A stretch of DNA of 64,000 nucleotides, taken from Actinomadura darangshiensis (GTDB taxonomy: Bacteria > Actinomycetota > Actinomycetes > Streptosporangiales > Streptosporangiaceae). The notes under the pieces are model-generated. The model saw only the letters and a list, made by a program, of their open reading frames with translations, did no database searches and had not been told where the DNA came from. The DNA lies in NCBI RefSeq assembly GCF_004349235.1, contig NZ_SMKY01000012.1:1-64000 (forward strand). The letters run 5' to 3'. This document shows positions 8,797-17,816 of this stretch, piece after piece; the stretch's first letter is position 1, and each line of letters begins with the position of its first letter. The position numbers and the translations under genes were made by a program.

Positions 8797-9333
8797 CTAC
8801 TGGGTCTCGGTGATAACGGTGGCGCCTTGGCCGGCGAAGCGGACGTTGGCGTTGTGCGGGGCGGCCTGCACCCATCCCTCGAACCCGTCCATGTTGCACT
8901 TGCTGACGCCGGGCGGGGTGCTCCCGTCCGGGCAAGGGCCTCCGGCGACGTAAAGGGTGGTGGCGTTGGCGATGAAGAAGACGACATTGCCGACGGCGAA
9001 CTTGCCCGGTGCCAGGTAACGCAGCCGCCCCCACTTCGACTTGATCACCTGGTTGCCCGCACGCGAGAGCGGGGTGCGCAGACCGGCCGGCGCGCCCGAG
9101 CCCCCGGAGTTGGAGGTGCCACCACCCGGCGTGGACGGTTTGCCCTGCGCGGGCGCAGAGTGGGTGGGCGACGAGCTGGTGGGCGCGGAGCTCGTAGGCG
9201 CGGAGCTCGTAGGCGTGGAGCCGACGGGCGATGAGGGCGCCACCCCCGCGGTCTTGCCATCGCCGATGCCGCCGCAGGCCGTCAGCCCGAGTGCCAGCGC
9301 CGCAACCATCCCACCGACCACGATCTTCCGCAT
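8797..9333 (-). CDS. Secreted lipoprotein with Ser/Thr/Pro-rich linker
   Basis: The ATG at 9333 is chosen because it gives a lipoprotein signal peptide, MRKIVVGGMVAALALGLTAC, with lipobox LTAC. Longer upstream frames place the signal internally. After the acylated Cys comes a linker rich in SSAPT-type units, encoded by imperfect 15-bp tandem DNA repeats near 9175-9220. A compact domain of about 100 residues follows with two Cys (GGPCPDG, SKCNMDG). It is likely exported and membrane-anchored. The globular domain was not recognised. Confidence 0.8.
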   Translation of the reverse strand: MRKIVVGGMVAALALGLTACGGIGDGKTAGVAPSSPVGSTPTSSAPTSSAPTSSSPTHSAPAQGKPSTPGGGTSNSGGSGAPAGLRTPLSRAGNQVIKSKWGRLRYLAPGKFAVGNVVFFIANATTLYVAGGPCPDGSTPPGVSKCNMDGFEGWVQAAPHNANVRFAGQGATVITETQ

Positions 9334-9979
9334 GGTTCCCGCTCCCGTTCTCGGTGCGCGGCCTCCGTGGTCGCGCTGTGCAAAGTGAGATGCGGACGCA
9401 GCCCACCGGAGTTGGCATGCCATGACGTGATCAATCCGACCCACTAGTTCCCGAACTAGCGGACCAGCGCGGGCGTCAGGATGTACGACGCCTCAGAAAA
9501 GTTGGCGCAATCCCAATCTTTCTCGGCCCCGAGCGCACGACCAGCCTCTTCACAAGAAAATAGGTTTCACTCCTCACCAATACGCACACCCTCAGGTGCA
9601 CCAACACAAAGACACTGACCTGCATCCAGCTCCCTTCCTCATCCGTCTGGACGGGCGCTGATTGCGGCATGACCGCGATGCGAGCATTTAGCCGGTGATG
9701 CAATAAAGCCCTTGGTGGACGCGTTGATCACCACAACCATCACCTCCGGACCAGGGGCTCTGCCTGCCAGCCCACCCTGCCGCCGTCGATCCGTCGCGCT
9801 CAACGCTGAACGCCCTGACAGGGATCCGCCGCCTTCGCAGTAGCATCGCCTCGGCCAGGCGGCCGCTCACCCCGGAGACACCGCTGACGCCTGAGGCCGA
9901 CGGCGCGACCTGTCGCCGTCGGCAAGCCTGCGTGCCGAAGCACCCGCTCCCGGTGGGCACGATGGGTCCACGAAGAACC
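9334..9979. other. About 650 bp with no supported gene
   Basis: Only short open frames without coding bias or recognisable motifs are present. The stretch lies between the lipoprotein gene start and a decayed transporter and includes some lower-GC sequence near 9480-9640. Nothing further could be assigned. Confidence 0.5.
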
Positions 9980-10596
9980 GCGCGCCTGGTGGTGCTCGAC
10001 AGCGACGGGTGCGTTGCGTCCTGATCCTCGAGGTGGCCGCTGGTATCGCGCTGACGGCGCCGACCCCTGTGGATTCTGATCGCGGTGGCGCTCACCCTCG
10101 GTGCGGTGGACGCACTGTCCGTACCCGCGGTCGCGGCGCTCCCGTCGTGGATCACCAGCTCCGACCAGTTGGCACGGCCACCAGCATGCACTCTATCGAT
10201 GCGCCTCAGCCAGATCGCGGGTCCGCCGCGCGGCGGACCGGCCATGGGCTTCACAGCCGCGGCGGCCACGTTGACTATCTCAGGTCTGCTCTTCGCGTTT
10301 CCTGCTGCTCCTGCTGACGACGCAGATGCGGTCCTCGAGGAGCAGTCGATCCGCGGCACCGCGCACAACGACCTACTCGACGGACGTCGCTACAACCGCC
10401 GCCATCGCCTCATCAGTCCCCTCGCCGTCGCCGGAGCCGTCTCCGGTTTCGGCGTCACCGGTACTCCCATCGTCGAGCCTGGGGCACCGCTCCAGCGTTC
10501 GTCGGCTGCGGTGCATTCGCCAGTTTTGGCGCGGCCATCGCCCTGGCATCCAGCGCAGTACGGCAGGCCGAACTGCCCGTCGGCGATCAGAAATGA
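9980..10596 (+). pseudogene. Decayed MFS transporter (C-terminal part)
   Basis: Joining plus-strand frames gives MFS-type segments: LTLGAVDALSVPAVAALPSW followed by SDQLAR, then QIAGPPRGGPAMGF, then a hydrophobic AAAATLTISGLLFAF. The typical tail SFGAAIALASSAVRQAELP ends at the TGA at 10,594-10,596. The segments lie in different frames, with at least two frameshifts between them, and the N-terminal half is absent. An antisense frame of 226 codons over the same DNA is considered a shadow. The remnant abuts the left end of the island, so it belongs to the chromosomal flank. Confidence 0.5.
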
Positions 10597-10619
10597 CGAT
10601 CCGAACGTCCGCCACAAGA

Positions 10620-10712
10620 ATCTAAAGGCCGGTCTCCTGTGAGTTCCGGCCCCTGATCTGCTGACGGTGTCGGGATGGCGAAATTTGAACCCACGACTTC
10701 TTCGTCCCGAAC
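10620..10712. other. Left attachment site: partial tRNA-Pro copy with its terminator-like hairpin
   Basis: Positions 10,667-10,712 match 50,093-50,138 at 42 of 46 bases. That covers the tRNA-Pro 3' end through the T-arm to the anticodon loop, and the match stops there. The preceding bases 10,626-10,655 (GGCCGGTCTCCTGTG...CCGGCC) also resemble the terminator next to the intact tRNA. A displaced 3' half of a tRNA is the expected scar of integration by a tyrosine recombinase. The mismatches suggest an old insertion or an imperfect attP. Confidence 0.75.
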
Positions 10713-10800
10713 CCCAATTCTTGGCCATTCTGGGGTCGTGCAGGTATAGACGATTCGCGTTAAAATCTCAGGTGGACGGCCGGTTCCGGTGTCGGTTGCT

Positions 10801-10851
10801 CACGGACAAGGATGGCCGGTTCGCCACCGTCCACGGACAAATCACGGACGG
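10801..10851. promoter_or_regulatory. Left arm-type repeats (CACGGAC x3) before the integrase
   Basis: CACGGACAA occurs at 10,801-10,809 and 10,832-10,840, and CACGGACGG at 10,843-10,851. The last two are spaced 11 bp, one helical turn. A similar 11-bp-spaced pair lies near the right end (50,019-50,038). Direct repeats of this kind typically bind the integrase N-terminal domain. Confidence 0.55.
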
Positions 10852-10873
10852 ATGATCATGGGGAGATCGCACC

Positions 10874-12216
10874 GTGGGATACGCGAAGAAGCGCAAAGGC
10901 AACAACGGAAAGTACCGCTACACAGCCTGCTACGTCGACATCAAGGGCCGCGTGCGGTCAGCCGGGACATACTCCAACAAAAGGGAGGCCGACAAGGCCT
11001 GGCAACGAGCAGAGGTCGAGGTCTCCAGGGGCCGCACGGGAGACCCCGGACGCGGAAGACAACGGTTCAAGGACTACGTGGAGGAGACCTGGCTCCCGAA
11101 CCACCAGGTCGAGGCCACCACCCGTGAGGGCTACACGTACGCGCTCTACAAGAACATCATGCCGACGTTCGGCTCGATGCGGATGATCGACATCCTCCCC
11201 GAGCACGTCCGCGAGTGGATCACGACCCTCAAGAACCAGGGCATGAAGCCGGTGACCATCCGCTACCAAAAGATCATCCTCAGTGCCGTCTTCACCACGG
11301 CGATGGACGACCAGGTCACCTTCATCCACCCCTGCCGCGGAGTACGGACGCCCCCAGTCGTCCGCAAGCCCCTCGAAATCATCACCCCCGAGCAGTTCGA
11401 CGACGTCTACCACGCACTCCCCGAGGGAACCTTCCGGCTCCTCGCCGAGACCGAGATCGAGAGCGGCCTCCGCTGGGGCGAACTCAGCGAGCTGCGCGTG
11501 AAGGACGTCAACCTCAGAACCCGCATCCTCACGGTCAGCCGCACGGTCGTCGAGCTGAACCCGAAGTTCCACCCGGAAGGCCGCCACTTCCTGGTCAAGG
11601 ACTACCCGAAGGACAAGGAGTTCCGCCGCTTCAAGCTCAGCACCCAGATCATCGAGAAGCTCGAAGACCACATCCGAACCGCCAAGCTGACCCAGGACGA
11701 CCTCCTCTTCCAGATGCCACCCCAGGACAAGCCCCGAGCCCGCATCACCGAAATCCCAGACCCGGAGACACTCGGCCGCACGGAACCTAACGAGAAGGGC
11801 CGCACCTACAACCACGGCACCCTCAGCGCCTACACCGCCGGACGCTGCCGCTGCGACTACTGCCGAGGCGCCTTCACCCTCTACCGAGCCAAGCGCCGCT
11901 CCAATGGCAAGGACAACCCTCGTCCTCGCCGCGTTCGCGAGACCGACGGCCACATCCCCAACGACTGGTTCCGCCGCAGGATCTGGCACCCGGCCCTGTC
12001 CGCCGCCGGCCTCAACTTCAAACCCACCATGCGCGACCTACGCCACGCCCACGCCTCCTGGCTCCTCAACGGCGGCGCCGACCTCCAGTAGTCAAAGAAC
12101 GCCTAGGCCACGCCTCCATCGCAACAACCGAGCGCTACCTACACACCCTCCCCGACGCCGACGAAACCGCCCTCGAAGCCCTAGCCAAAACTCGGAGCAG
12201 GTCAGGCACTCGATAG
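10874..12216 (+). pseudogene. int: Tyrosine integrase, frameshifted before the catalytic Tyr
   Basis: The first frame (10,874-12,091, 405 residues) has an N-terminal arm-binding region, an SAM-like core-binding domain and a catalytic domain with Arg200 (SGLRWGEL) and RDLRHAHASWLL (Arg390, His391/393). It also has an inserted Zn-type motif HGTL...GRCRCDYCRGAF seen in actinobacterial integrases. It stops at TAG 12,089-12,091 directly after GGADLQ. Shifting frame by one base resumes VVKERLGHASIATTERYLHTL with the nucleophilic Tyr at 12,136-12,138 and a stop at 12,214-12,216. The expected DLQVVKERLGH junction is restored by one extra G. Either the gene is a one-base deletion mutant or the base is a sequencing error. 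Confidence 0.85.
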
Positions 12217-12262
12217 CCCTGAGAGGTGCACGCCAGCGAAACTCGCGCGTTCCAGAGCCATG

Positions 12263-12293
12263 GGGGCATCTCTCGGTCCAAGAGAGATGCCCC
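12263..12293. repeat. 12-bp hairpin between integrase and IS remnant
   Basis: GGGGCATCTCTC (12,263-12,274) and GAGAGATGCCCC (12,282-12,293) form a perfect stem with a 7-nt loop. It could terminate integrase transcription or derive from an IS end. Confidence 0.5.
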
Positions 12294-12299
12294 TCGCGC

Positions 12300-12669
12300 A
12301 GCCTGATGGCCGCCCCGGCCCGATCGCGCAGCACCGACAGGCGGACGGGACCAACGCCGGTCTCCACCGTCTTGCTCTTGCCCCGCCCGTTGCGGAGGTT
12401 GCCCGAGTTGTTCCCGGCCGCATCGTGCTTGGCAGAGCCCAGGTGCGCGGTCAGCTCGGCCTCCTGCGCCCGCTCCAGCACCGCCTTGACCAGCGCCCCG
12501 AGCATGAGACCTCACGGGTCAACCGCAACTGCCTCGCCTCGTCGGTCGACCGCTCCAGCAGCACTTTCAGCACCTCATCGCCCAGCAGCTCCCGGATCGG
12601 CACATCCCGGCCCACGGTCGGCTTCCGATCCACAGATGCAGCACGGATCAGGTCCCCGCTTATCGACAA
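12300..12669 (-). pseudogene. IS256-family transposase remnant (N-terminal fragment)
   Basis: Two minus-strand pieces make up an IS256/mutator-type transposase N-terminus. The upstream piece starts near 12,669 and reads DVPIRELLGDEVLKVLLERS. It is followed in another frame from about 12,505 by MLGALVKAVLERAQEAELTAHLG, KHDAAGNNSGNLRNG and KTVETGVGPVRLSVLRDR. Homology stops there, so the catalytic DDE part is missing. There is at least one frameshift plus a 3' truncation. It is a dead fragment inserted or left next to the integrase. Confidence 0.75.
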
Positions 12670-12801
12670 AGGCGGCTACTTCCTATTGCCTTCGAAGAGG
12701 AAACGGGAAACGCCCGTATCGCCTTGTCCTCCCGGCCTGGGGCCCGCAGTATTACTGACGGTGACTCCCGGCTGTTCGGACAGACAGTGACGGAGGTTGA
12801 T

Positions 12802-14094
12802 GTGGTCCAGCAGCCCACTGACTTCGGAGCAGAACTTCGACGACGGCGCCTGGAAGCCGACATGACGCTGACGGGCCTGGCCCAGCGAGTCCATTACAGC
12901 AAGGCTCAACTGAGCAAGGTCGAACGAGGCATCAAGAAGCCCAGCCGTGAGCTGGCCCGCCTCTGCGATGCCGCGCTCGCTGCCGAGGGAGCGCTCGCCG
13001 CCCTGGTCCCCGAAAACCCTTCCGGGATTGGAGTCACCGTAGATGCAAATGTGAATGATGAGGTGTGGTTGATGCAGTTGTCCTCACAAGGCCAAAGCCG
13101 GTTCCAGCCCATGAGCCGACGCCAGGCGGTCGCGGCCGGTGCCGCGTCTATCGCAGGTGTGAGCATCGGCCTTCCTGCCATCTCCACCAACGTCGAGGAC
13201 GCGACGCTTGTCGGGACATTCCGATCTTTGTTCGATCAATATCGGCAGCTCGGCCAGACCACCAGCCCCGGGCTGCTGCTACCCGTTCTTATCGCACAGA
13301 CCCACGTCCTCCAAGAACTGTCCAAGACCGGCAGTGTACGTACGCGCCAGGCGTTGTTACGGCTCGGGTCCCGTTACGCCGAGTACATCGGCTGGCTGGT
13401 GCAGGAGACCGGCGACGAGAATGGCGCGTTGTGGTGGACCCAGCGCGCCGTCGACCTCGCCGACGCCGGCGGTGATCACCATCTCGCCGCCTACTCGCTG
13501 GTCCGGCGCGCGCTCGTCACGCTCTACCGCGGCGACCCCGAGCGAACGATCGGGCTGGCCCGGCAGGCGCAGAGCAGCGATGTGTCGCCGCGGGTCCGTG
13601 GCCTGGCCGCACAGCGGGAAGCCCAAGGACACGCTCTCGCCGGCGATTACCACGCTTGCATGCGGAGCCTGGAGCAGGCCCGCGCCCTGCTTGCTCGCCC
13701 AGCGGAGGGCTCGGGCGCCCCGGTCATCGGCACCACGAACCTGACCGATCCCGCTGAGATGGTCAGGGGCTGGTGCCTGTACGACCTGGGGCGGCCACGG
13801 ACCGCCGCGCAGATCATCGAAACACAACTGGCAGAGGTGCCTGAACAGGCCGTGCGTACGCAAGTCCGCTTCGGCCTACGGCGGGCGCTCGCCCACGCAG
13901 CGGACGGCGAGATCGACCATGCCTGCCGGCTCACCCAGGATCTGCTGCCAAAGGTCACCACGATCGGCTCGGCGACCGTCGCCACCGATCTGCGCGCTCT
14001 CGCGCGCACGCTGTCTCGCCACCCCAAGAACCGATCGGTGCGCGCGCTGGCACCCGAACTCGGTACCGCCTTAGGAACCACCACCCGCAGATGA
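12802..14094 (+). CDS. XRE-family regulator with TPR-like C-terminal region, head of the TIR operon
   Basis: The start is set at GTG 12,802, five bases after GGAGG, rather than the upstream ATG. The N-terminal helix-turn-helix reads FGAELRRRRLEADMTLTGLA then YSKAQLSKVERGIKKPS (about residues 6-60). After a hydrophobic RRQAVAAGAASIAGVSIGLPA segment comes about 290 residues of helical TPR-like repeats. This is the architecture of actinobacterial XRE-TPR regulators that sense ligands or partner proteins. Ten bases separate it from the TIR gene, so it probably controls that operon. Confidence 0.88.
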   Translation: MVQQPTDFGAELRRRRLEADMTLTGLAQRVHYSKAQLSKVERGIKKPSRELARLCDAALAAEGALAALVPENPSGIGVTVDANVNDEVWLMQLSSQGQSRFQPMSRRQAVAAGAASIAGVSIGLPAISTNVEDATLVGTFRSLFDQYRQLGQTTSPGLLLPVLIAQTHVLQELSKTGSVRTRQALLRLGSRYAEYIGWLVQETGDENGALWWTQRAVDLADAGGDHHLAAYSLVRRALVTLYRGDPERTIGLARQAQSSDVSPRVRGLAAQREAQGHALAGDYHACMRSLEQARALLARPAEGSGAPVIGTTNLTDPAEMVRGWCLYDLGRPRTAAQIIETQLAEVPEQAVRTQVRFGLRRALAHAADGEIDHACRLTQDLLPKVTTIGSATVATDLRALARTLSRHPKNRSVRALAPELGTALGTTTRR

Positions 14095-14104
14095 GGAGAC
14101 CACG

Positions 14105-14833
14105 ATGCAAGGAGTGTTCATCAACTACCGCACCGGCGACGGCGACGAGGCGGCCGCAATACTGGAGCAGGGACTGTCCCACCGGTTCGGCAAGGAGCGG
14201 ATCTTCCGCGCCACCACGTCCATCCAGCCCGGCCAGGCGTATCCGGAGAGACTCCTCAACGCCGTATGCAGCAGCGTGATCCTCCTCGCCATCATTGGTC
14301 CCGACTGGGCTCGCGACCCCCGGCTGCGCGACGAGAGCGATTGGGTGCGCCGGGAGATCCTGGAGGCCTTCACCTCGAAGATTACCGTCATCCCGGTCCT
14401 CAAGGGCCGCGGAACCGAACGTCTGAAAGCCGCCGAGCTACCGGCCGAACTGGAACGCCTGGCCGATGTCCAATCCCTCAGGCTGGACCCGCGCGACAAC
14501 GAGACGGACATCAGACGTATCGGCGACCTCCTTGCCGAACTCGTTCCCGTGCTCAGGAAGTCGGACCGGCAGGCCGCCCCATCCACTGACACCGGCCCCG
14601 TGTACAACACGGCTCGCGACACCCGCGGGACGGTGATCCAGAGCCGCCACGTCCAGGGCGACGTCGGCACCGTCATCAAGGGCAATCAGGGTCCCGTCCA
14701 CGCCGGGAAAGGCGATATCAACCAGAACACTCAGCATTTCTCCGGTGACGGAGCGACGTACATCCACGGTGATAACCACGGCGGCGTCGGTCACCGCTTC
14801 GGCCAGGCACGCGGAGACGAGGAGGAGCGTTGA
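14105..14833 (+). CDS. TIR-domain protein with glycine-rich C-terminal tail
   Basis: Residues 1-140 are a TIR domain: VFINYRTGDGDEAA in strand A/BB loop, AIIGPDWARDPRL in the middle, and SDWVRREILEAF containing Glu84 at the expected catalytic position, then VIPVLKGRG. Bacterial TIR domains with this Glu cleave NAD+ or make cyclic ADP-ribose signals. The tail (about 165-242) is Gly/Asn/His-rich with GTVIQSRHVQGDVGTVI and GPVHAGKGDINQNTQ. The latter recurs as MHAGAGDINN at the start of the next protein. Translation is coupled: the stop overlaps the next gene's TTG start. It is a probable effector or signal-producing enzyme of a defence operon; that role is inferred. Confidence 0.85.
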   Translation: MQGVFINYRTGDGDEAAAILEQGLSHRFGKERIFRATTSIQPGQAYPERLLNAVCSSVILLAIIGPDWARDPRLRDESDWVRREILEAFTSKITVIPVLKGRGTERLKAAELPAELERLADVQSLRLDPRDNETDIRRIGDLLAELVPVLRKSDRQAAPSTDTGPVYNTARDTRGTVIQSRHVQGDVGTVIKGNQGPVHAGKGDINQNTQHFSGDGATYIHGDNHGGVGHRFGQARGDEEER

Positions 14834-16743
14834 GCGACTCTTTCGAGGCACACGCCTTCGGAGTTCATGGAGGCATGCACGCGGGAGCGGGAGACATCAA
14901 CAACATCTACTACCTGCTGCGGACCGAGTCCTTCGGAGCCTCTCCCCGCAGGCAGCCCACGGACGAGTTGCGGTGGTTGAGACGGCGCTTCGTTGAGCCA
15001 GCGGGACTGGGCAAGGCACGAGACGTCCTGGAGACCTTCCGCACCGTGTTCCTTGACGGGCTCCCGGGCAGTGGCAGGATCGCCGGGGCCAAGATGCTCC
15101 TGTGGGAGCTCGGGGACGATCGGAGGCAGATCCACGAACTGGTGCTACAGGAGAATGAGAATGCACCGCGCATCGATCGCAGTCATATCGGCGACGGCGA
15201 CCTGGTGTGGCTGGATCTGTCCCGGGTCGCAGAAAGACAGTGGGATGAGGTACAGGACGAACTGTCCCCGCTACGCGCGACGGTGCATGACCACGACGCG
15301 CATCTCGTTGTCGTCCTGCCGGCCAAGACCGGTCATCTCGGTTCAGCTCTGGACCGATACCGCATCGAAATACAGCGCCCGGCCGTTGAGGAGGTGCTGG
15401 CCCGCTACCTGCTGGCGGAGGACATTCCTCGACCGGTTCCGCTTCCTCCGCTACGTTTCCTGGACGCGGACCGCCGCATGGAAGAGGTCGACAAGTATGT
15501 CAGGCTGATCCGCAGGGCTCGCGACGAGCGCCGCGAGGGCAGCTTCATGGCCTGGTGCGAGGAGGCCTTTCGGGCACTGTCCCGCCAGGCGCGAGACGTG
15601 GCAAAGCAGGTAGCCGAACTCACTGCGGGCCCGCAGCGCGCGCTGCTGCTCGCTGTCGCCATGCTGCACGGAGCACATGCCGACGTGATTTACCGGGCAG
15701 ACGCCAGTCTTCTCACCGCTGTCGCACATCCGTGTGAGAACAGCCCGCTCCTGGAGCGTGTCCCCCTCGACCAACGACTCAAGGAGATCGGCGCAGAGGT
15801 CGATCCTTCCGGCAGCGTCCAATTCGAGGAGCTCGATTATGATGCGGCGCTCCGTTCATATTTTTGGGCTCATATGCCGGAGCTCCGCGACGCGCTACAG
15901 GACTGGGTGAAACAGACCGCTGACTCACCCGACCTCTCCGCTGGAGAACGAAGGAATCTGGTCGAGCGGTTCACCGAGCAGTGCTTGAGCGAGCGCTACC
16001 GGCCGACGCTGGTATCTCTGGTTGAACAGTGGACTGCAGACCCCACGACGACTCGCAAGATGGAAGCGGCCGCTGTGGTGGTGCGGCACGGCCTTCGGGA
16101 CGAGCAGCAGGCCCGGTCCTTCCGCCGGCAGATATACAACTGGGCGCGTACGGACAGCCTCTCTCAACGACTCGCCGAAGTGATCATCGTGGCGTGCCGT
16201 GACGAGATGATGGCGAGGCATCCCGACGAAGCTCTGGTCCGGTTGCACCACGTTGCAAGGCGAGAGCGCGGAACTCGGGCCCGCGAGACCTTGATCGAAT
16301 TGGTCAGCCGCGCGCCTCGGCTTCGTCGGCAGATGCTGACCCGTCTCACGGATCCGAAGTTCGTGCCAGGTAGATGGCCCCGCGACATTGAGTTGTTCCT
16401 GCAACTTGCCGACCCCGAAGCGCTTACCGACCCCGGACGGCGCGATCACGCTCCCATAACCGAAAGCACAGTGCGCCAACAGTTGGCCACCGGCTGGTCG
16501 CTGGTCTTCGCGCGACGGCCGCACGATGTGTGGACCTCGACCATCCGGCGGTGGCTGCATGTCGCCGCCGAAGACGAACGGCATCGGCACGCGCTCCTCG
16601 ACGTCCTCGTAGGCGGAGGCGAGGCGGAGGCCAGCGTCCTTGCTCGGCTCTACGCGATCACGTGCGAGCGGAAAGCGTGGGCACCGCTCGGTGACTTGGT
16701 CATCCAGGACATCAACGCCGTCTGGGGAGCCCGGACAGCATGA
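14830..16743 (+). CDS. Large P-loop-like protein of the TIR operon
   Basis: The TTG start overlaps the TIR stop (TTGA) and follows GGAGGAG. The 637-residue protein opens with an HAGAGDIN motif (about residues 17-24) shared with the TIR tail. A P-loop-like segment GLPGSGRIAGAKMLL follows (about 77-91), in which the usual GK[ST] is GR-x-x-GAK. A strand LVWLDLS fits a Walker B position. The remainder (about 230-637) is helical with many Arg/Leu repeats. It could be a divergent STAND-type NTPase or a catalytically weak sensor. No family name was recognised. Confidence 0.65.
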   Translation: MSDSFEAHAFGVHGGMHAGAGDINNIYYLLRTESFGASPRRQPTDELRWLRRRFVEPAGLGKARDVLETFRTVFLDGLPGSGRIAGAKMLLWELGDDRRQIHELVLQENENAPRIDRSHIGDGDLVWLDLSRVAERQWDEVQDELSPLRATVHDHDAHLVVVLPAKTGHLGSALDRYRIEIQRPAVEEVLARYLLAEDIPRPVPLPPLRFLDADRRMEEVDKYVRLIRRARDERREGSFMAWCEEAFRALSRQARDVAKQVAELTAGPQRALLLAVAMLHGAHADVIYRADASLLTAVAHPCENSPLLERVPLDQRLKEIGAEVDPSGSVQFEELDYDAALRSYFWAHMPELRDALQDWVKQTADSPDLSAGERRNLVERFTEQCLSERYRPTLVSLVEQWTADPTTTRKMEAAAVVVRHGLRDEQQARSFRRQIYNWARTDSLSQRLAEVIIVACRDEMMARHPDEALVRLHHVARRERGTRARETLIELVSRAPRLRRQMLTRLTDPKFVPGRWPRDIELFLQLADPEALTDPGRRDHAPITESTVRQQLATGWSLVFARRPHDVWTSTIRRWLHVAAEDERHRHALLDVLVGGGEAEASVLARLYAITCERKAWAPLGDLVIQDINAVWGARTA

Positions 16744-16768
16744 CTCACGCGGACGAACGGAGAGCCCC

Positions 16769-17725
16769 ATGAACACCGGCCGGAACACTGCGACACCGTA
16801 TTTGGCGGTCACCGGCGGAGCGATCCTCATCGGCCTGATCCTCTTCGCCCCCTGGCCGCTATTGATCTCGCTCGGAACGGCGGGCGTGCTCGGCGCCGGC
16901 CTGCTGTTCCTGACACGGCCAACCGGGCAACGAGCCTCCAGAACCTCGCGCTCCGAGCCCATGTTCGGAAACGCAGCCGGCCCGGCGGCGGACGTCAGGA
17001 GGTCGCGCGTCACCGATATCCCCTTGCCGACCGAACTACCCGATTACCACTTCCTGTTCTCGGCTACGGTGATCTGGTCACCGACTCCGGCCGTGACGGA
17101 CGAGTCCGCGATCAATCCCGCCGCCCTTGCGGTAGACGCCGTGGTGAAGCGCGCCCGAAAGATCACCGAGTTACGAGATCCGAGTCACGCCTCACTCGTC
17201 CGGCACGAACTGGCCGGCGCGCTCGGAGAGATGCGGACAGATGGCACAGGACTGCTCCGGACGATGGCCGAGTCGGTCCAACTCGTCCTTCCCGACCACG
17301 ATCACGAACGGCTGGACAAACTCGCCACGGTCCGCAAGGAAGAAGTCGTCTGGGAGCACGAGCGCAAATATGAGCTGAGCAAACGCGACTACCTCGGCGG
17401 AGACGTTTTGAAGAACCCCGGCAGCGCCGTGGTCTGGTGGCTCGCCAGGAACGACGATCAGGTGGAGAAGACGGTCAACGACATCGGTCTTCTCGCGCAA
17501 CTCTCGTCCGCCGCCAATAACAGCGATGTGCCAGAGACGTTCCACTCGTTCCTCTCAGGCTTCGCCGCGTCGAACGGTCAAGCCGCCCCCAACGGATCAG
17601 GTGCGGCTTGGTCGCGAGAGCACAAGGAGTCCGCTGGCGATCTCTTCGACGCTCTCCTCCAGGCGATCCGGCTGGACGAGCATGATCCCCAGCGCCGCCT
17701 GTTCGCCCGGCAGGTGGCCGACTAG
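16769..17725 (+). CDS. Membrane-anchored protein of the TIR operon, split by an in-frame TAG
   Basis: The ATG at 16,769 follows GGACGAACGGAGA. Residues 8-50 contain two hydrophobic helices (YLAVTGGAILIGLILF and LLISLGTAGVLGAGLLFL), then a cytoplasmic region of about 265 residues of unknown family. The frame stops at TAG 17,723-17,725 but stays open afterwards for 33 more codons (ATAHGWQELAEELIHRYDTL onwards). It would stop at 17,825-17,827, overlapping the next gene's ATG by 11 bp, as the other genes of the operon do. The TAG therefore looks like a recent nonsense mutation, or less likely a readthrough site. Confidence 0.65.
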   Translation: MNTGRNTATPYLAVTGGAILIGLILFAPWPLLISLGTAGVLGAGLLFLTRPTGQRASRTSRSEPMFGNAAGPAADVRRSRVTDIPLPTELPDYHFLFSATVIWSPTPAVTDESAINPAALAVDAVVKRARKITELRDPSHASLVRHELAGALGEMRTDGTGLLRTMAESVQLVLPDHDHERLDKLATVRKEEVVWEHERKYELSKRDYLGGDVLKNPGSAVVWWLARNDDQVEKTVNDIGLLAQLSSAANNSDVPETFHSFLSGFAASNGQAAPNGSGAAWSREHKESAGDLFDALLQAIRLDEHDPQRRLFARQVAD

Positions 17726-17816
17726 GCCACCGCGCACGGATGGCAGGAACTGGCCGAAGAACTGATACACCGATACGACACGCTGGCCGACACCGAGCCC
17801 GCAGGAGAGGCAGCCG

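Noticed and set aside
9688-10368. Minus-strand frame of 226 codons
   Set aside because: No domain was seen. The plus strand over the same bases carries recognisable MFS segments, so the minus frame is a shadow.
12081-12100. Programmed frameshifting in the integrase
   Set aside because: No slippery heptamer or downstream structure is visible at ctccagtagtc; a simple one-base deletion explains it better.
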